Source: Sphingomonas sp. HMP9 | GTDB lineage: Bacteria > Pseudomonadota > Alphaproteobacteria > Sphingomonadales > Sphingomonadaceae | Direction of reading: 5' to 3' | DNA length: 64,000 bases | Assembly: GCF_013374115.1 (NCBI RefSeq) | Contig: NZ_AP022673.1 | Coordinates: 3,684,501-3,748,500 of the forward strand | Shown: positions 25,200 through 34,789 of the stretch, one piece after another | Position numbering within the stretch: the first letter of the stretch is position 1 | How the letters are laid out: every line of letters starts with the position of its first letter | Made by a program: the position numbers and the translations under genes | Notes under the pieces: model-generated | What the model was told of the DNA's origin: nothing | The model's database searches: none | What the model saw: only the letters and a program-made list of their open reading frames with translations

Positions 25200-25613
25200 A
25201 TGCGCGTTGCGATGCTGGGCCTGTTGGCCGCCTCCACCTTGGTTGCCGGTTGCGTCGGCGACGGCGGCAGCCGCTACGGCGTCGACCCGCGCTATCGCTC
25301 CTACGACTATAACCGGGTCGATCCCGCTTATGGTGGCTATGATGCCGGCCGCTATTATCGCGACGACCGTCGCTACCGCGAGCGTCGCCTGTCGCGCAAC
25401 GACCGCGTCTATCGTGGCAATGACGGCCGTTACTATTGCCGCCGCAACGACGGCACCACCGGGCTGATCGTCGGCGGAGTTGCGGGCGGCGTGCTCGGCA
25501 ACGTCATCGCCCCCGGCGGTTCGGGCTTGCTCGGAACCGTGCTCGGCGCCGCTGGCGGTGCACTCGCCGGTCGTGCGATCGATCGCTCCAGCAACGAGAC
25601 CCGCTGCCGGTAA
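25200..25613 (+). CDS. Glycine-zipper (2TM) outer-membrane lipoprotein
   Basis: A 137-residue protein with a lipoprotein signal: MRVAMLGLLAASTLVAGCVG, with the lipobox VAGC (Cys18). The middle is Tyr/Arg-rich (RYRSYDYNRVDPAYGGYDAG) and the C-terminal part is a glycine zipper, GLIVGGVAGGVLGNVIAPGG followed by LLGTVLGAAGGALAGRAID. It resembles SlyB/17-kDa surface antigen-type envelope proteins. GGAAGGACTCGAA precedes the start; a strong terminator follows the stop by 6 bases. Confidence 0.85.
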   Translation: MRVAMLGLLAASTLVAGCVGDGGSRYGVDPRYRSYDYNRVDPAYGGYDAGRYYRDDRRYRERRLSRNDRVYRGNDGRYYCRRNDGTTGLIVGGVAGGVLGNVIAPGGSGLLGTVLGAAGGALAGRAIDRSSNETRCR

Positions 25614-25619
25614 ATTCCT

Positions 25620-25653
25620 CGACCGGCGCCGAAATATCGGCGCCGGTCGTTTT
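25620..25653 (+). terminator. Rho-independent terminator after the lipoprotein gene
   Basis: CGACCGGCGCCGA (25620-25632) and TCGGCGCCGGTCG (25637-25649) form a perfect 13-bp stem with an AATA loop, followed by TTTT. It ends the lipoprotein transcript. Confidence 0.92.
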
Positions 25654-25891
25654 AAATCCTGGCGGCATACCGTGGTGGGCGCAAAAAATATTATTGCGTA
25701 AATCGGGGCAGTTCTTGACCCATTTTACCGGCAAGATTTGCAATTCCGGCGATCTTGGCCCATATAGCGATCAGCTACAGTCGCATATCGACGGTTCTTG
25801 GCGCTTTGCGGCACCTTTCTCCTTCTTTCCCTGCTCCGCGGCACGGGTCACCCGAACGTCGGGTTACTCTCTACTAAGAAGGAGCCATCTC

Positions 25892-26104
25892 ATGGCTATC
25901 ACCGGAACCGTCAAGTTTTTCAACGCCGACAAGGGCTATGGCTTCATCGCGCCGGATGGCGGCGGCAACGATGCATTCGTGCACATCACCGCGGTTGAGC
26001 GCGCCGGCATGCCGACGCTGAACCAGAACCAGCGCGTCACCTACGAGCTCGAGCCCGACAAGCGTGGCAAGCAGTCGGCCGTGAACCTCCAGCCAGCCGA
26101 TTGA
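25892..26104 (+). CDS. cspA: Cold-shock domain protein
   Basis: A 70-residue single cold-shock domain (OB fold). RNP1 is KGYGFIAPD and RNP2 is DAFVHIT, after MAITGTVKFFNADKG. Such proteins bind single-stranded nucleic acid and melt RNA structure; this is a typical CspA-type paralogue. The 238 bases between the upstream terminator and the start probably form a long 5' leader, as is usual for csp genes; AGAAGGAGCCATCTC provides a strong ribosome site. The specific cspA paralogue is not determinable. Confidence 0.92.
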   Translation: MAITGTVKFFNADKGYGFIAPDGGGNDAFVHITAVERAGMPTLNQNQRVTYELEPDKRGKQSAVNLQPAD

Positions 26105-26206
26105 TCGTACTGGCGATGTGATGTCGCCAGTCTGATCTCGGTTGCGGTGCGGCGGTCCTCGGATCGCCGCACCACCCCCTTCCAGTTTCCGCAGGAGCGC
26201 ACCAGC

Positions 26207-26437
26207 ATGGCCGATAATCCAGAATTTTACCGGGCCCGTGCGGAAGAAGAGCGTCGCAACGGCGATGCCGCCCTCCTCGACAATGTTCGTGATCGCTGCC
26301 GCCGCGCCGAAAAGGCTTGGGACGACATGGCATCGCGCGCCGAACGCACCCAAATTCTCCGCGCTGCCCGCGAAGCTGCGCCTCCCGGCGGCGAGCGTAT
26401 GATGATCGGCACCCCGTCGATGGTCCCCGCCGAATAG
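26207..26437 (+). CDS. Small charged helical protein of unknown function
   Basis: A 76-residue protein starting MADNPEFYRARAEEERRNGD after GCAGGAGCGCACCAGC. It is almost entirely helical and highly charged (LDNVRDRCRRAEKAWDDMAS), ending in APPGGERMMIGTPSMVPAE. Similar short proteins occur in sphingomonad genomes without assigned role. A terminator follows 32 bases after the stop. Confidence 0.7.
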   Translation: MADNPEFYRARAEEERRNGDAALLDNVRDRCRRAEKAWDDMASRAERTQILRAAREAAPPGGERMMIGTPSMVPAE

Positions 26438-26468
26438 GCCGGATCTCCGCATTCCGATTCAGATCGAA

Positions 26469-26503
26469 AGAGCCTGGCTACAGCAATGCAGCCGGGCTCT
26501 TTT
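26469..26503 (+). terminator. Rho-independent terminator
   Basis: AGAGCCTGGCT and AGCCGGGCTCT pair over 11 positions (one G-U), separated by a 9-base loop and followed by TTTT at 26500-26503. It ends transcription of the preceding small gene and lies tail to tail with the SleB-type gene on the other strand. Confidence 0.88.
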
Positions 26504-26560
26504 GTGTCCCACGATGAGTTACTGTCGCACTCAGACGCGGAAAACGTAGTACTTCGACCG

Positions 26561-27535
26561 CTACTTCAGCGGTTTGCCCGAGTCCTTCCACCGGTCGAGG
26601 ATCTGCGACTCCGGCGGCGGCATGTCGGCCGCCGCCGGCGCCGGTGCTACCGAAACAACGGGCTTAGCCTGCGCCAAGGCGACCCCCGCCGTAGTCGGCA
26701 CCGGAACAGCAACCGCTCCAGCCGTGGCAGCCGCGATCATCTGCGGCGTCGGCGGTGCGGTCAGTGCCACCGCCCTATGCGGCCCCGGAACCGGTTCGCC
26801 GCCAGCATAACGCTGGTTGACTGCTGCCGACGTGCCCCAATATCCCTTCCACCGATGGAAGAAATGCGCGCCGACGACGTCGGTCATCACCATGCTCCGG
26901 TTCCACGCCGGCGTCACCGCATAGGTATGATAATGCGTCGCCAACCCTACCGGCGCATAGACATAGCCAGCCAGCGCCATGCCGCCCGCCCGTGCCGCAC
27001 GGATCCACGCGGCGCGCGCCGGCACCCGCATCATGGCACCGTCGCAGGCGAAGCTGAACTGGCAGCCGGCATGTTCGGAGCCTTGGTACACCACGCCGCA
27101 CACGGTCGCCGGAAAGGCTGGATGTCGGGCACGGTTGAGAATCACCTGGGCAACGGCCTGTTGGCCCGCATCGGGTTCCGATGCCGCTTCATAGTAGATC
27201 GCCGCCGTGAGGCATTGCAGCGCACGGTCGCGGTCCAGCGCCGACACGCCAGCCATTGAGAACGGCCGCGCAGGGACGATGCCCGCGTCAAGTGTAGCGC
27301 CCGCCGGGATCGGCAGGTCGGGGAGGTCGATGGTGCCCGTAACCCCGGCCGCGGGCGCGGCGATCTCCTGACTGGGGAGCGCGGGAGAAGGGGCGGATAC
27401 CCGTACCGCAATTGCGGCGTTCGCCCGGTCCTTGGCCGCGCTACGCGCCGACATCGCGCGGAGTGCGGCGTGTGCCGAGATACCGGCGCCGACGACCAGC
27501 ACCATGACGACCATCGCCGCCCAAATGCGCTTCAT
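26561..27535 (-). CDS. SleB-type cell wall hydrolase
   Basis: A 324-residue protein. The N-terminus MKRIWAAMVVMVLVVGAGIS is a signal peptide or membrane anchor. The hydrolase_2 (SleB) domain at about residues 105-235 has LTAAIYYEAASEPDAGQQAV (catalytic Glu in YYEA), QVILNRARHPAFPATVCGVV, QFSFACDG and VGLATHYHTYAVTPAWN. The C-terminus is an Ala/Pro linker. SleB-like hydrolases act as lytic transglycosylases or amidases on peptidoglycan. An open frame runs 47 codons further upstream, but the signal peptide fixes the start at 27535. Confidence 0.88.
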   Translation of the reverse strand: MKRIWAAMVVMVLVVGAGISAHAALRAMSARSAAKDRANAAIAVRVSAPSPALPSQEIAAPAAGVTGTIDLPDLPIPAGATLDAGIVPARPFSMAGVSALDRDRALQCLTAAIYYEAASEPDAGQQAVAQVILNRARHPAFPATVCGVVYQGSEHAGCQFSFACDGAMMRVPARAAWIRAARAGGMALAGYVYAPVGLATHYHTYAVTPAWNRSMVMTDVVGAHFFHRWKGYWGTSAAVNQRYAGGEPVPGPHRAVALTAPPTPQMIAAATAGAVAVPVPTTAGVALAQAKPVVSVAPAPAAADMPPPESQILDRWKDSGKPLK

Positions 27536-27691
27536 CAACCGAACCGTCTGCAACCGAACGCGCAACCGCTTTCCTCGTACCTGCCCTGCCAAGCATGCCC
27601 AACGCCCGGCATAGCCGATTGGCCCGGACCGATCGCGCACGGATTCCACTCGTCCCAGCGCGGGACGAGCGGTCATCGTAACGACCAGGGT

Positions 27692-30535
27692 TTACCGTAA
27701 GGTTGCGGTGTCGAGCTTTAGTGCGGCTTCGGGGATGACCTCAACGTTTGGATAGGCCTTGCGCAGCGGCCCGATGAACTGCTTGGCATCACCGACCACG
27801 ACAATGCTCGCTGCGTTAGGGTCGAGCAGCGCGGTCGCCGCTGCCTGCACGGCCGCGGGATCGACGGCGCCCACCGCCCCGGTGTATCGCTGAAGCTCAT
27901 CCAGCGGCACGCCGTTCTGCACATACGCACCGAGGATTCCGGCGACGCCGGACGTCGTCTCGATCCCGCGTCCGAAATTGCCGACAAGCACGGCTTTGCG
28001 CGTGTCGAGTTCTGCGGCAGGCACGAGGGACGCACCCATCCGCGTCATCTCGGCGGCGATCAGCGTTACCACTTCAGCCGCCGTCGGATTCTTGGTCTGC
28101 GTCCGCGCCGCGACGGTGCCCTGGGTCTTCCCCGCATCCAGGCCGCTGCCCGCACCGTATGCGAGTCCGCGTTTGATCCGGATTTCCTGGTTCAACCGCG
28201 ACGAGAAGCCGCCGCCCAGGACCGTGTTGCCGACTGCGAGCGGGTAATAGCGCGCGTCCGACCGTGCAATCGCGGGCCTTGCAACCACGACACCCGCCTG
28301 ACCCGCCTCCGGCATGTCGACGACGATCACGCGCGGCTTCGGGTACGTGACCTGCGGCGCCATGGCAACTGCGGCGACGCCCGACTTCCACCCGCCGAAC
28401 TGCGCCTCCGCCAACGCCTTTGCCCGTGCCGCGGTGACGTCGCCGACCATGATCAGCGTCGCCTGACTCGGCCGGAAGCTGCGGGCATACGCCGCGGTGA
28501 TGTCAGCTCGCGTAATCGCCTTCAGCGACAGCGGCGTACCCCCGGTCGGCGCGCCGTAAGGCGACGCGCCCAACACCGCCCGGTCCGCAACAAGCCCGGC
28601 AACCTGCGCCGGATCCTTCAGGGCTAGCGTCACCGCATCGACCTGCTGCGTCCGCGCACGCTCGATCTCTTCTGGCGCGAAGACCGGGTTGATCGCCACG
28701 TCGGCAAGGATCGCCATGGCCGGCGCAAGCTGGTCGGACTTCACGGTCACGTCGACCGATGCGCCATCGCTTCCCGACGAACTGCCGATCGCTCCGCCAA
28801 GCCCCTCGACCGCTCGCGCGATCTGCGTGGCCGACCGCGTCTTCGTGCCCTTGGTGAGCAGTTCCGCCGACAGACTACTGACACCGGCACGGTTCGCGGG
28901 ATCGGTCGCCGCGCCGCCCGCGGTCACCAGATACGCCGTCACGATCGGCAGGTCGTGCCGCTCCACCGTCACCAACCGCATGCCGTTTGCAAGGCGCGTT
29001 TCGACGGGTTGCGGGATCGTCGGCGATACCGGCGCGCTGGGCGCGGGCGGCTGGACGCGCTGCCCTTCGGGAGCGGGCGTGACGATCTCTATGTTCGCTG
29101 GCGCCTTCAGGTCGGCTACCTGCACGCTCGGCGCAACTGCGATCGTATCGGCGACACCGCCGGCAGGCTTTGCCGCAACCGGCATATAGCGGATCGTCGC
29201 CGACTGATTATCGCCCAGATATTTGCGCGCGACCCGCTGGATATCCGCCGCCGTCACCCGCGAGATCGCCGCCAGCTGCTGGTCAGCCGCCTGCGGATCG
29301 CCGTCGATCAGCACCGCCGCCGCCAGCGTGCTCGCCTTGCCTTCAGCAGTCTCCCGCGACTGAATCGACTGGGTCAAGATCTCGTTCTTCGCCTCGGCCA
29401 GTTCGGCCGCCGTCACCGGCGCATCGCGGAACCGTGCGACTTCGCGCTTCAACGCGGTTTCGCCCGCCTCCACAGTCTTGCCGCCAGCCAGGATCGCATA
29501 GACGACCAGGTTGCCCGTCGCCTGCTTGGTATCAAGGAACGCCTCCGCCGACTGTGCGAGCTGGTCGCGGTATACGACGGTCTCGTACAGCCTCGAACTC
29601 TCTCCCGTCGCGAGCACCGCCTTCAGTACCGTCAGCGCGGCGCTGTCGGCATCCCGATCTGCCGGCACATGATAACTGACCAGCACTGCCGGCAACGGCG
29701 TGTTCGGCTCGTACACGGTGCGCGTCACCGCAGTCGTCCGCGCCGGCTCGGCAACGGTCACGCGAGGGATAGCGGCAGACGGCTTCTTGATTCCCGCAAA
29801 ATACTGGTCGACCCACGCGTTCAACTGGGCGGGATCGAAATTCCCCGCTACCACCAGAATTGCGTTGTCCGGCCGATAATAGGTCGCATGGAACGCGCGG
29901 ACGTCGTCGATGCCGGCCGCCTCGAGGTTCTCCAGGCTACCGATCGTCCCGCGGGCATAGGGATGCGCGGCATAGGCGAGCGCCGGGTAATAGACCGAGA
30001 AAAGCTTTCCGTACGGCCGCGCAAGCGTGCTCTGGCGCAGCTCCTCCTTCACCACGTCGCGCTCCGACTCGAAGCTCTTCGGCTCGACGACGAGGCTCGC
30101 CATCCGGTCGGCCTCGGCGAACAGCAGTCGTTGGAGGTGATTAGCCGGGATCACCTCGTAATAATTCGTATAGTCGTCGTTGGTCGACGCGTTGTTATAG
30201 CCGCCGACATCCTCGGTCAGCCGGTCCATCTGCTCCGACACCAGGTTGCGCGTCGACTTGAACATGAGGTGTTCGAACATGTGCGCGAACCCGGACTTGC
30301 CCTTGGGATCGTCCTTGGAGCCGACGTCGTACCAGACCTGTACCGAGACGTTCGGCGTGCCGGTGTCACGGATGGCATACACGCGAAGGCCATTGCGCAA
30401 GGTGCGCTCGGTATAGGCGATCGGCTTGACGCCTACCTGCGAGGCCCCCTGCGTGGGGGCAGGTGCGGTCTGCGCCACCGCCGCTACGGGAAGACATGCT
30501 GCAGTGAGCAGCAGAGCGGAGCGGAGGAGGCGCAT
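27692..30535 (-). CDS. M16 family metallopeptidase, two-domain, secreted
   Basis: A 947-residue protein with signal peptide MRLLRSALLLTAACLPVAAV, cleaved after AQ. The N-terminal M16 unit has the inverted zinc motif HMFEH (with KGKSGFAHMFEHLMF) and the distal Glu in the segment ERDVVKEELRQ. The C-terminal repeat (TVERHDLPIVTAYLVTAGGA...AGVSSLSAELLTKGT) lacks the zinc motif, as in PqqL/pitrilysin-like two-unit proteins. It probably degrades peptides in the periplasm. It is the last gene of the xseB-to-M16 operon, 8 bases after the small membrane protein. Confidence 0.93.
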   Translation of the reverse strand: MRLLRSALLLTAACLPVAAVAQTAPAPTQGASQVGVKPIAYTERTLRNGLRVYAIRDTGTPNVSVQVWYDVGSKDDPKGKSGFAHMFEHLMFKSTRNLVSEQMDRLTEDVGGYNNASTNDDYTNYYEVIPANHLQRLLFAEADRMASLVVEPKSFESERDVVKEELRQSTLARPYGKLFSVYYPALAYAAHPYARGTIGSLENLEAAGIDDVRAFHATYYRPDNAILVVAGNFDPAQLNAWVDQYFAGIKKPSAAIPRVTVAEPARTTAVTRTVYEPNTPLPAVLVSYHVPADRDADSAALTVLKAVLATGESSRLYETVVYRDQLAQSAEAFLDTKQATGNLVVYAILAGGKTVEAGETALKREVARFRDAPVTAAELAEAKNEILTQSIQSRETAEGKASTLAAAVLIDGDPQAADQQLAAISRVTAADIQRVARKYLGDNQSATIRYMPVAAKPAGGVADTIAVAPSVQVADLKAPANIEIVTPAPEGQRVQPPAPSAPVSPTIPQPVETRLANGMRLVTVERHDLPIVTAYLVTAGGAATDPANRAGVSSLSAELLTKGTKTRSATQIARAVEGLGGAIGSSSGSDGASVDVTVKSDQLAPAMAILADVAINPVFAPEEIERARTQQVDAVTLALKDPAQVAGLVADRAVLGASPYGAPTGGTPLSLKAITRADITAAYARSFRPSQATLIMVGDVTAARAKALAEAQFGGWKSGVAAVAMAPQVTYPKPRVIVVDMPEAGQAGVVVARPAIARSDARYYPLAVGNTVLGGGFSSRLNQEIRIKRGLAYGAGSGLDAGKTQGTVAARTQTKNPTAAEVVTLIAAEMTRMGASLVPAAELDTRKAVLVGNFGRGIETTSGVAGILGAYVQNGVPLDELQRYTGAVGAVDPAAVQAAATALLDPNAASIVVVGDAKQFIGPLRKAYPNVEVIPEAALKLDTATLR

Positions 30536-30543
30536 CGAGGTCC

Positions 30544-30741
30544 TTACTTGTTGCGGTTCGCGAACAGCACGGCGCCCGCGATCGCCGCCGAGCCGATGCC
30601 GACGCCCAGTCCGATCTTCGCAAGCGGCCAGCTCTTGGCCTTTTCGGCGGCGTTGTGCGCGGCGGCTTCGGCCTGCAGCTTGGCTTCCTTCGCGGCGGCG
30701 AGGATCTCGTTCGGCGTGTCGCTGTCGATCTTGATGGTCAC
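30544..30741 (-). CDS. Small membrane protein
   Basis: A 65-residue protein starting [20 protein letters not shown]. An amphipathic Ala/Lys-rich helix is followed by a C-terminal membrane segment, [20 protein letters not shown], ending RNK. Its start overlaps the tgt stop by ATGA, so it is translated with tgt. Function unknown; it may anchor something at the inner membrane. Confidence 0.75.
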   Translation of the reverse strand: MTIKIDSDTPNEILAAAKEAKLQAEAAAHNAAEKAKSWPLAKIGLGVGIGSAAIAGAVLFANRNK

Positions 30742-31901
30742 TTGGGTTCTCCTTCACTCTTCCGGGCATACATCGCGCGGAAATCATTCGCGAACTGCGT
30801 CAGCGTGCCCGAGGCGATCGCCGCCCGCAGATCCGCCATCAGCGTTTCGTAGAACCAGATGTTATGCTCCGTCATGAGCATTGCGCCAAGCATTTCGCCC
30901 GATCGGACGAGGTGATGCAGATACGCCCGGCCCCAGGTCGCGCAGACCGGGCATGGGCAGGCGGGGTCGAGTGGCCCCATATCCTCGGCGAACTTCGCAT
31001 TGCGGATGTTGATCGGGCCGGTCCGCGTGAAGGCCTGGCCGGTCCGCCCTGAGCGCGTCGGCATCACGCAATCGAACATGTCGATCCCGCGCTCGACTGC
31101 GCCGACGATGTCGTCGGGCTTGCCCACCCCCATCAGATAGCGCGGCTTTTCGACCGGCAACTGGTCTGGCGCGAAGTCGAGGCAGCCGAACATCGCCTCC
31201 TGGCCCTCGCCGACCGCGAGCCCACCGACCGCATAGCCATCGAAGCCGATATCGATCAGCGCATCCGCCGACGACTTCCGGAAGCCCTCGTTCAGTGCCC
31301 CCTGCTGGATGCCGAAGATCGCGTTGTTCTCGGCATGCGCCTCGCCCGCGTCGAACGCCGCGCGCGACCGCTTCGCCCAGCGCATCGATCGCTCCATCGC
31401 CGCCGCCTGCACGTCGCGCGTTGAGGTCGTCGGCACGAGCTCGTCGAACGCCATGACGATGTTTGAACCCAGCAGCCGCTGGATCTCGATAGATCGCTCG
31501 GGACTCAGCAGGTGCCGCGTCCCGTCGAGATGCGACTTGAACGACACACCCTCTTCGGACCGCTTGGTCAGGTCTGCGAGACTCATCACCTGATAGCCGC
31601 CGGAATCGGTCAGGATCGGCTTCGACCAGCCGGAGAATGCGTGCAGCCCGCCAAGCCGTGCGACCCGTTCCGCACCGGGCCGCAGCATCAGATGATAGGT
31701 GTTGCCGAGGATGATGTCTGCGCCCGCGCCCACGACGTCGGCGGGCTTCATCCCCTTGACGGTCGCCGCTGTGCCGACCGGCATGAAGGCGGGCGTGCGG
31801 ATGTCGCCACGCTGCATCGCGATGACACCGGTGCGCGCCTTGCCGTCGGTGGCGGATATGGTGAAGTCAAAGCGGGGGCGGTTGGTCGGCATGCTAGTCA
31901 T
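30738..31901 (-). CDS. tgt: tRNA-guanine transglycosylase
   Basis: A 387-residue Tgt that exchanges guanine 34 of Asp/Asn/His/Tyr tRNAs for preQ1. Catalytic Asp residues lie in [12 protein letters not shown] and in [19 protein letters not shown]. The zinc ligands are in [16 protein letters not shown]. Residues [18 protein letters not shown] and [13 protein letters not shown] are family hallmarks. It follows an EF-hand gene by 3 bases and shares the operon with queA, the next step in queuosine synthesis. Confidence 0.97.
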   Translation of the reverse strand: MTSMPTNRPRFDFTISATDGKARTGVIAMQRGDIRTPAFMPVGTAATVKGMKPADVVGAGADIILGNTYHLMLRPGAERVARLGGLHAFSGWSKPILTDSGGYQVMSLADLTKRSEEGVSFKSHLDGTRHLLSPERSIEIQRLLGSNIVMAFDELVPTTSTRDVQAAAMERSMRWAKRSRAAFDAGEAHAENNAIFGIQQGALNEGFRKSSADALIDIGFDGYAVGGLAVGEGQEAMFGCLDFAPDQLPVEKPRYLMGVGKPDDIVGAVERGIDMFDCVMPTRSGRTGQAFTRTGPINIRNAKFAEDMGPLDPACPCPVCATWGRAYLHHLVRSGEMLGAMLMTEHNIWFYETLMADLRAAIASGTLTQFANDFRAMYARKSEGEPK

Positions 31902-31904
31902 AGA

Positions 31905-32372
31905 TCAACGCTTCTTGCGGATGCCGTAGCGATCGCCGGCCGGCGCGCCGCGGATGGTGATGAGTTCGGTGCGGGTCAGCACGCCGTCCTTGTCGCGGTC
32001 GAACCGCGCGAAGAACTGCGCGAACCGCGTCTGAAGTTCGGGTAGCGTGATCCGGTTGTCGCCGTCTCGATCGACCTCGAACGGGCTCGGCAATGCGTTG
32101 CGATCACCTAGCCATGATTGCGCCCAGTCGGCAAAGGCGATGTACCCGATCGACCCGGTCGCCGCACCCTCGGCGCTTGCGTAACTGCGCGCGACGCACG
32201 GGGTCAGCTCGACCTGCGTCACGCGCCCATCGCCGTTGGCGTCGCACGCCGCGATGAACAGCGCGGCCGGCTCGGCGAAGATCGTCGCGGGCGGCTGCGG
32301 CGTGCCCGCGGGCGGCGGCGCGGCGGTGATGGCCTGGAGCATAGCGAGTGCGAGCAGCATGCTGCCTGTCAT
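31905..32372 (-). CDS. Secreted EF-hand protein
   Basis: A 155-residue protein with a hydrophobic signal ([20 protein letters not shown]). Three EF-hand loops are visible: [26 protein letters not shown] and [13 protein letters not shown], each with Asp/Asn at the calcium positions and the terminal Glu. It should bind calcium in the periplasm. The start overlaps the queA stop by 4 bases and tgt follows 3 bases after, so it is embedded between two queuosine genes. Confidence 0.85.
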   Translation of the reverse strand: MTGSMLLALAMLQAITAAPPPAGTPQPPATIFAEPAALFIAACDANGDGRVTQVELTPCVARSYASAEGAATGSIGYIAFADWAQSWLGDRNALPSPFEVDRDGDNRITLPELQTRFAQFFARFDRDKDGVLTRTELITIRGAPAGDRYGIRKKR

Positions 32373-33394
32373 GGCAGCAGAAGCGAGGCGTCGCCATAGC
32401 TGTAGAAGCGATACTTTCCAGCGACCGCATGCGCATATGCCGCTTGCATCCGCTCGCGCCCCATCAGCGCGGAGACGAGCATGAACAAGGTCGAGCGCGG
32501 TAGATGGAAATTGGTCATCAACCCGTCGATTCCGCGAAACCGGTAGCCGGGCGTGATGAAGATCGCGGTGTCGCCGTCAAACGGACGGATCACGTCGTCC
32601 TCGCCGGTCGCACTCTCGATCAGCCGCAGCGACGTCGTACCGACAGCAATCACTCGACCACCGGCGGCGCGCACTGCGTTGAGGCGATCCGCGGTCGCTG
32701 CATCGATCCGGCCCCACTCGGCGTGCATCCGGTGCTCGGTCGTGTCGGTCGCCTTTACCGGCAGGAACGTCCCCGCACCGACATGGAGCGTCAGCGTCGC
32801 ATGACCGATCCCGGCCGTATCTAGCGCAGCCATCAGCTTCGGCGTGAAATGCAGCGCTGCCGTAGGAGCCGCAACCGCGCCTGGCTCGGACGCGAACATC
32901 GTCTGGTAATCATCCGCATCGCGTTCGTCGGTCGGGCGCTTGCCGGCGATATAGGGGGGCAGGGGCATGTGGCCCGCGCGTTCCAGCAGCAGCTCGACCG
33001 GCTCGTCGCCCGCGAACACTAGCGCGTAGCTGCCGTCATCCTCGCGATCGACTGCCGCTGCGCTGACGCCGTTACCGAACTCGATGACGTCACCGTCGCG
33101 CAGTCGCCGCGCGTTGCGGATGAACGCACGCCACCGTCGCGGCCCCTCGCGCTTGTGCAGCGTCGCGCCGATCTTCGCATCGCCGCGCCGCCCGTCGAGC
33201 TGCGCTGGTATAACGCGCGTATCGTTGAACACGAGCATGTCGCCGCGCCGTAGCGACGACGGCAGGTCCGCGACACCCGCATCGCGCGTGGCGTCACCTT
33301 CGAGCACCAGCATCCGTGCAGCATCGCGCGGCGCCGCGGGGCGGAGCGCGATGTTGTCGGTCGGCAGGTCGAAGTCGAAAAGGTCGACGTTCAA
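32369..33394 (-). CDS. queA: SAM:tRNA ribosyltransferase-isomerase
   Basis: A 341-residue QueA, which transfers the ribose of S-adenosylmethionine to preQ1 in tRNA to form epoxyqueuosine. Visible hallmarks are [16 protein letters not shown] at the start, [69 protein letters not shown] and [17 protein letters not shown]. The start lies 7 bases after the PPIase stop. Confidence 0.96.
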   Translation of the reverse strand: MNVDLFDFDLPTDNIALRPAAPRDAARMLVLEGDATRDAGVADLPSSLRRGDMLVFNDTRVIPAQLDGRRGDAKIGATLHKREGPRRWRAFIRNARRLRDGDVIEFGNGVSAAAVDREDDGSYALVFAGDEPVELLLERAGHMPLPPYIAGKRPTDERDADDYQTMFASEPGAVAAPTAALHFTPKLMAALDTAGIGHATLTLHVGAGTFLPVKATDTTEHRMHAEWGRIDAATADRLNAVRAAGGRVIAVGTTSLRLIESATGEDDVIRPFDGDTAIFITPGYRFRGIDGLMTNFHLPRSTLFMLVSALMGRERMQAAYAHAVAGKYRFYSYGDASLLLP

Positions 33395-33401
33395 CGTGAG
33401 G

Positions 33402-34127
33402 TCACTTCTTTGCAGGAGCCTTCTTCACCGGTGCCTTGCGAGCGGCCGGCGCGAGCTTCGGCTTGGCCGCATCCGGGCCCGACGCCGTACCCGGCAAGGT
33501 CACCGGTGCACCGAGCGCCGGCGCGGGGGGACCCGCGACATACGCCGGCGGATTGTCCGCTGCGATATACGCATGGACGATCCGCGACGGGTTCGCGGGC
33601 GGCTCGCCACGCTCGATCGCGTCGACATACTGCATCCCGTCGAGGACGCGACCGAACACGGTGTATTTCTTATCGAGGCTGAGGCGCGGTTGGAAGACGA
33701 TGAAGAACTGGCTGTTCGCGCTGTCCTCCTTGTCCGACCGCGCCGCCGATACGGCGCCGCGGACGTGCGGCAGATAGTTGAACTCTGCCTTTACGTCAGG
33801 GAGCGTCGATCCACCGGTGCCATCGCCCTTGGGGTCGCCGCCCTGCGCCATGAACCCGTCGATCACGCGGTGGAACGCCAAGCCGTCGTAGAAATGCTGG
33901 CGGGTGAGCGTCTTGATCCGCTCGACCATCAGCGGCGCGACGTCAGGACGCAGCCAGATCGTCACGCGCCCGCCGGTCGACAGGTCGAGCAGCAGCAGGT
34001 TCTGGGTATCCGTGGTCAGCGGTGGGGTCGCGCGAACGGCCGGCGCCGCGACTTCCTTTTTCTGCGCTGCAGCCGGCACCGTGACAAGGCACCCGAGCAA
34101 CGCGAACATTCCGACGAAAAAGCGCAT
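33402..34127 (-). CDS. Periplasmic cyclophilin-type peptidyl-prolyl isomerase
   Basis: A 241-residue protein with signal peptide [20 protein letters not shown] (cleavage near AAAQ). The cyclophilin domain has [20 protein letters not shown], the Gln/Phe catalytic segment [20 protein letters not shown] and [15 protein letters not shown]. The C-terminus is a Lys/Ala/Pro-rich tail after residue 195 ([16 protein letters not shown]). Its usual role is envelope protein folding. A start 36 codons upstream is open but would bury the signal peptide. Confidence 0.92.
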   Translation of the reverse strand: MRFFVGMFALLGCLVTVPAAAQKKEVAAPAVRATPPLTTDTQNLLLLDLSTGGRVTIWLRPDVAPLMVERIKTLTRQHFYDGLAFHRVIDGFMAQGGDPKGDGTGGSTLPDVKAEFNYLPHVRGAVSAARSDKEDSANSQFFIVFQPRLSLDKKYTVFGRVLDGMQYVDAIERGEPPANPSRIVHAYIAADNPPAYVAGPPAPALGAPVTLPGTASGPDAAKPKLAPAARKAPVKKAPAKK

Positions 34128-34273
34128 CAAATTCCCACTCGCAAGAGGCCCGGCGCAACCAGGCTGCCGCCACTTAGAGCAAATCCCCGCTTGCGCCAAT
34201 CTGAACGTGAGGGGCGGCGCGCAGCCGCCACCCAAGACACACCGTCATCCCGACGAAAGCGTGCACAGGGTCC

Positions 34274-34780
34274 TCAGCTCCCCTTGCGGCCGATCTTCTC
34301 GACCCGCGCGATCACCTCGGCACACACCGCGCCCGGCACGAACTTGGCAATATTCCCCCCGTACAGGGCAATTTCCTTTACCAGTCGGCTTGCGATCGGC
34401 TGCAACGCGACGTCGGCCATCAGGAACACCGTCTCCACGCGCGGATTGATCTGCTGGTTCATCCCCGCCATCTGATACTCGTATTCGAAATCGGCGACGG
34501 CACGAAGCCCACGGACGATAACCTTCGCTCCTTGTCGCTCGGCAAAGTCCATCAGCAGCGAATCGAACGCCACGACTTCGATATCGCCATCGACGTCCGC
34601 CACCTCGCGGCGGACCGTTGCCATCCGCTCCTCGATCGTGAACATCGGCGACTTTGACGGGTTGGTCGTCACCCCGATCACCAGCCGGTCGACCAGCTTC
34701 GCGCCACGCCGGATGATGTCCATGTGGCCCAATGTGACCGGATCGAACGTACCCGGGTAAACGCCAATCCGTGCGGTCAT
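34274..34780 (-). CDS. coaD: Phosphopantetheine adenylyltransferase
   Basis: A 168-residue CoaD catalysing ATP + 4'-phosphopantetheine to dephospho-CoA. It has the nucleotidyltransferase motif YPGTFDPVTLGHMDIIRR with TxGH at the active site, the substrate segment VIVRGLRAVADFEYEYQMA, and the C-terminal ISS-like region IASRLVKEIALYGGNI. It lies 9 bases after ispA. A fragment of a family C repeat lies in the gap to the PPIase gene (about 34242-34260). Confidence 0.96.
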   Translation of the reverse strand: MTARIGVYPGTFDPVTLGHMDIIRRGAKLVDRLVIGVTTNPSKSPMFTIEERMATVRREVADVDGDIEVVAFDSLLMDFAERQGAKVIVRGLRAVADFEYEYQMAGMNQQINPRVETVFLMADVALQPIASRLVKEIALYGGNIAKFVPGAVCAEVIARVEKIGRKGS

Positions 34781-34789
34781 GCTGATCTC

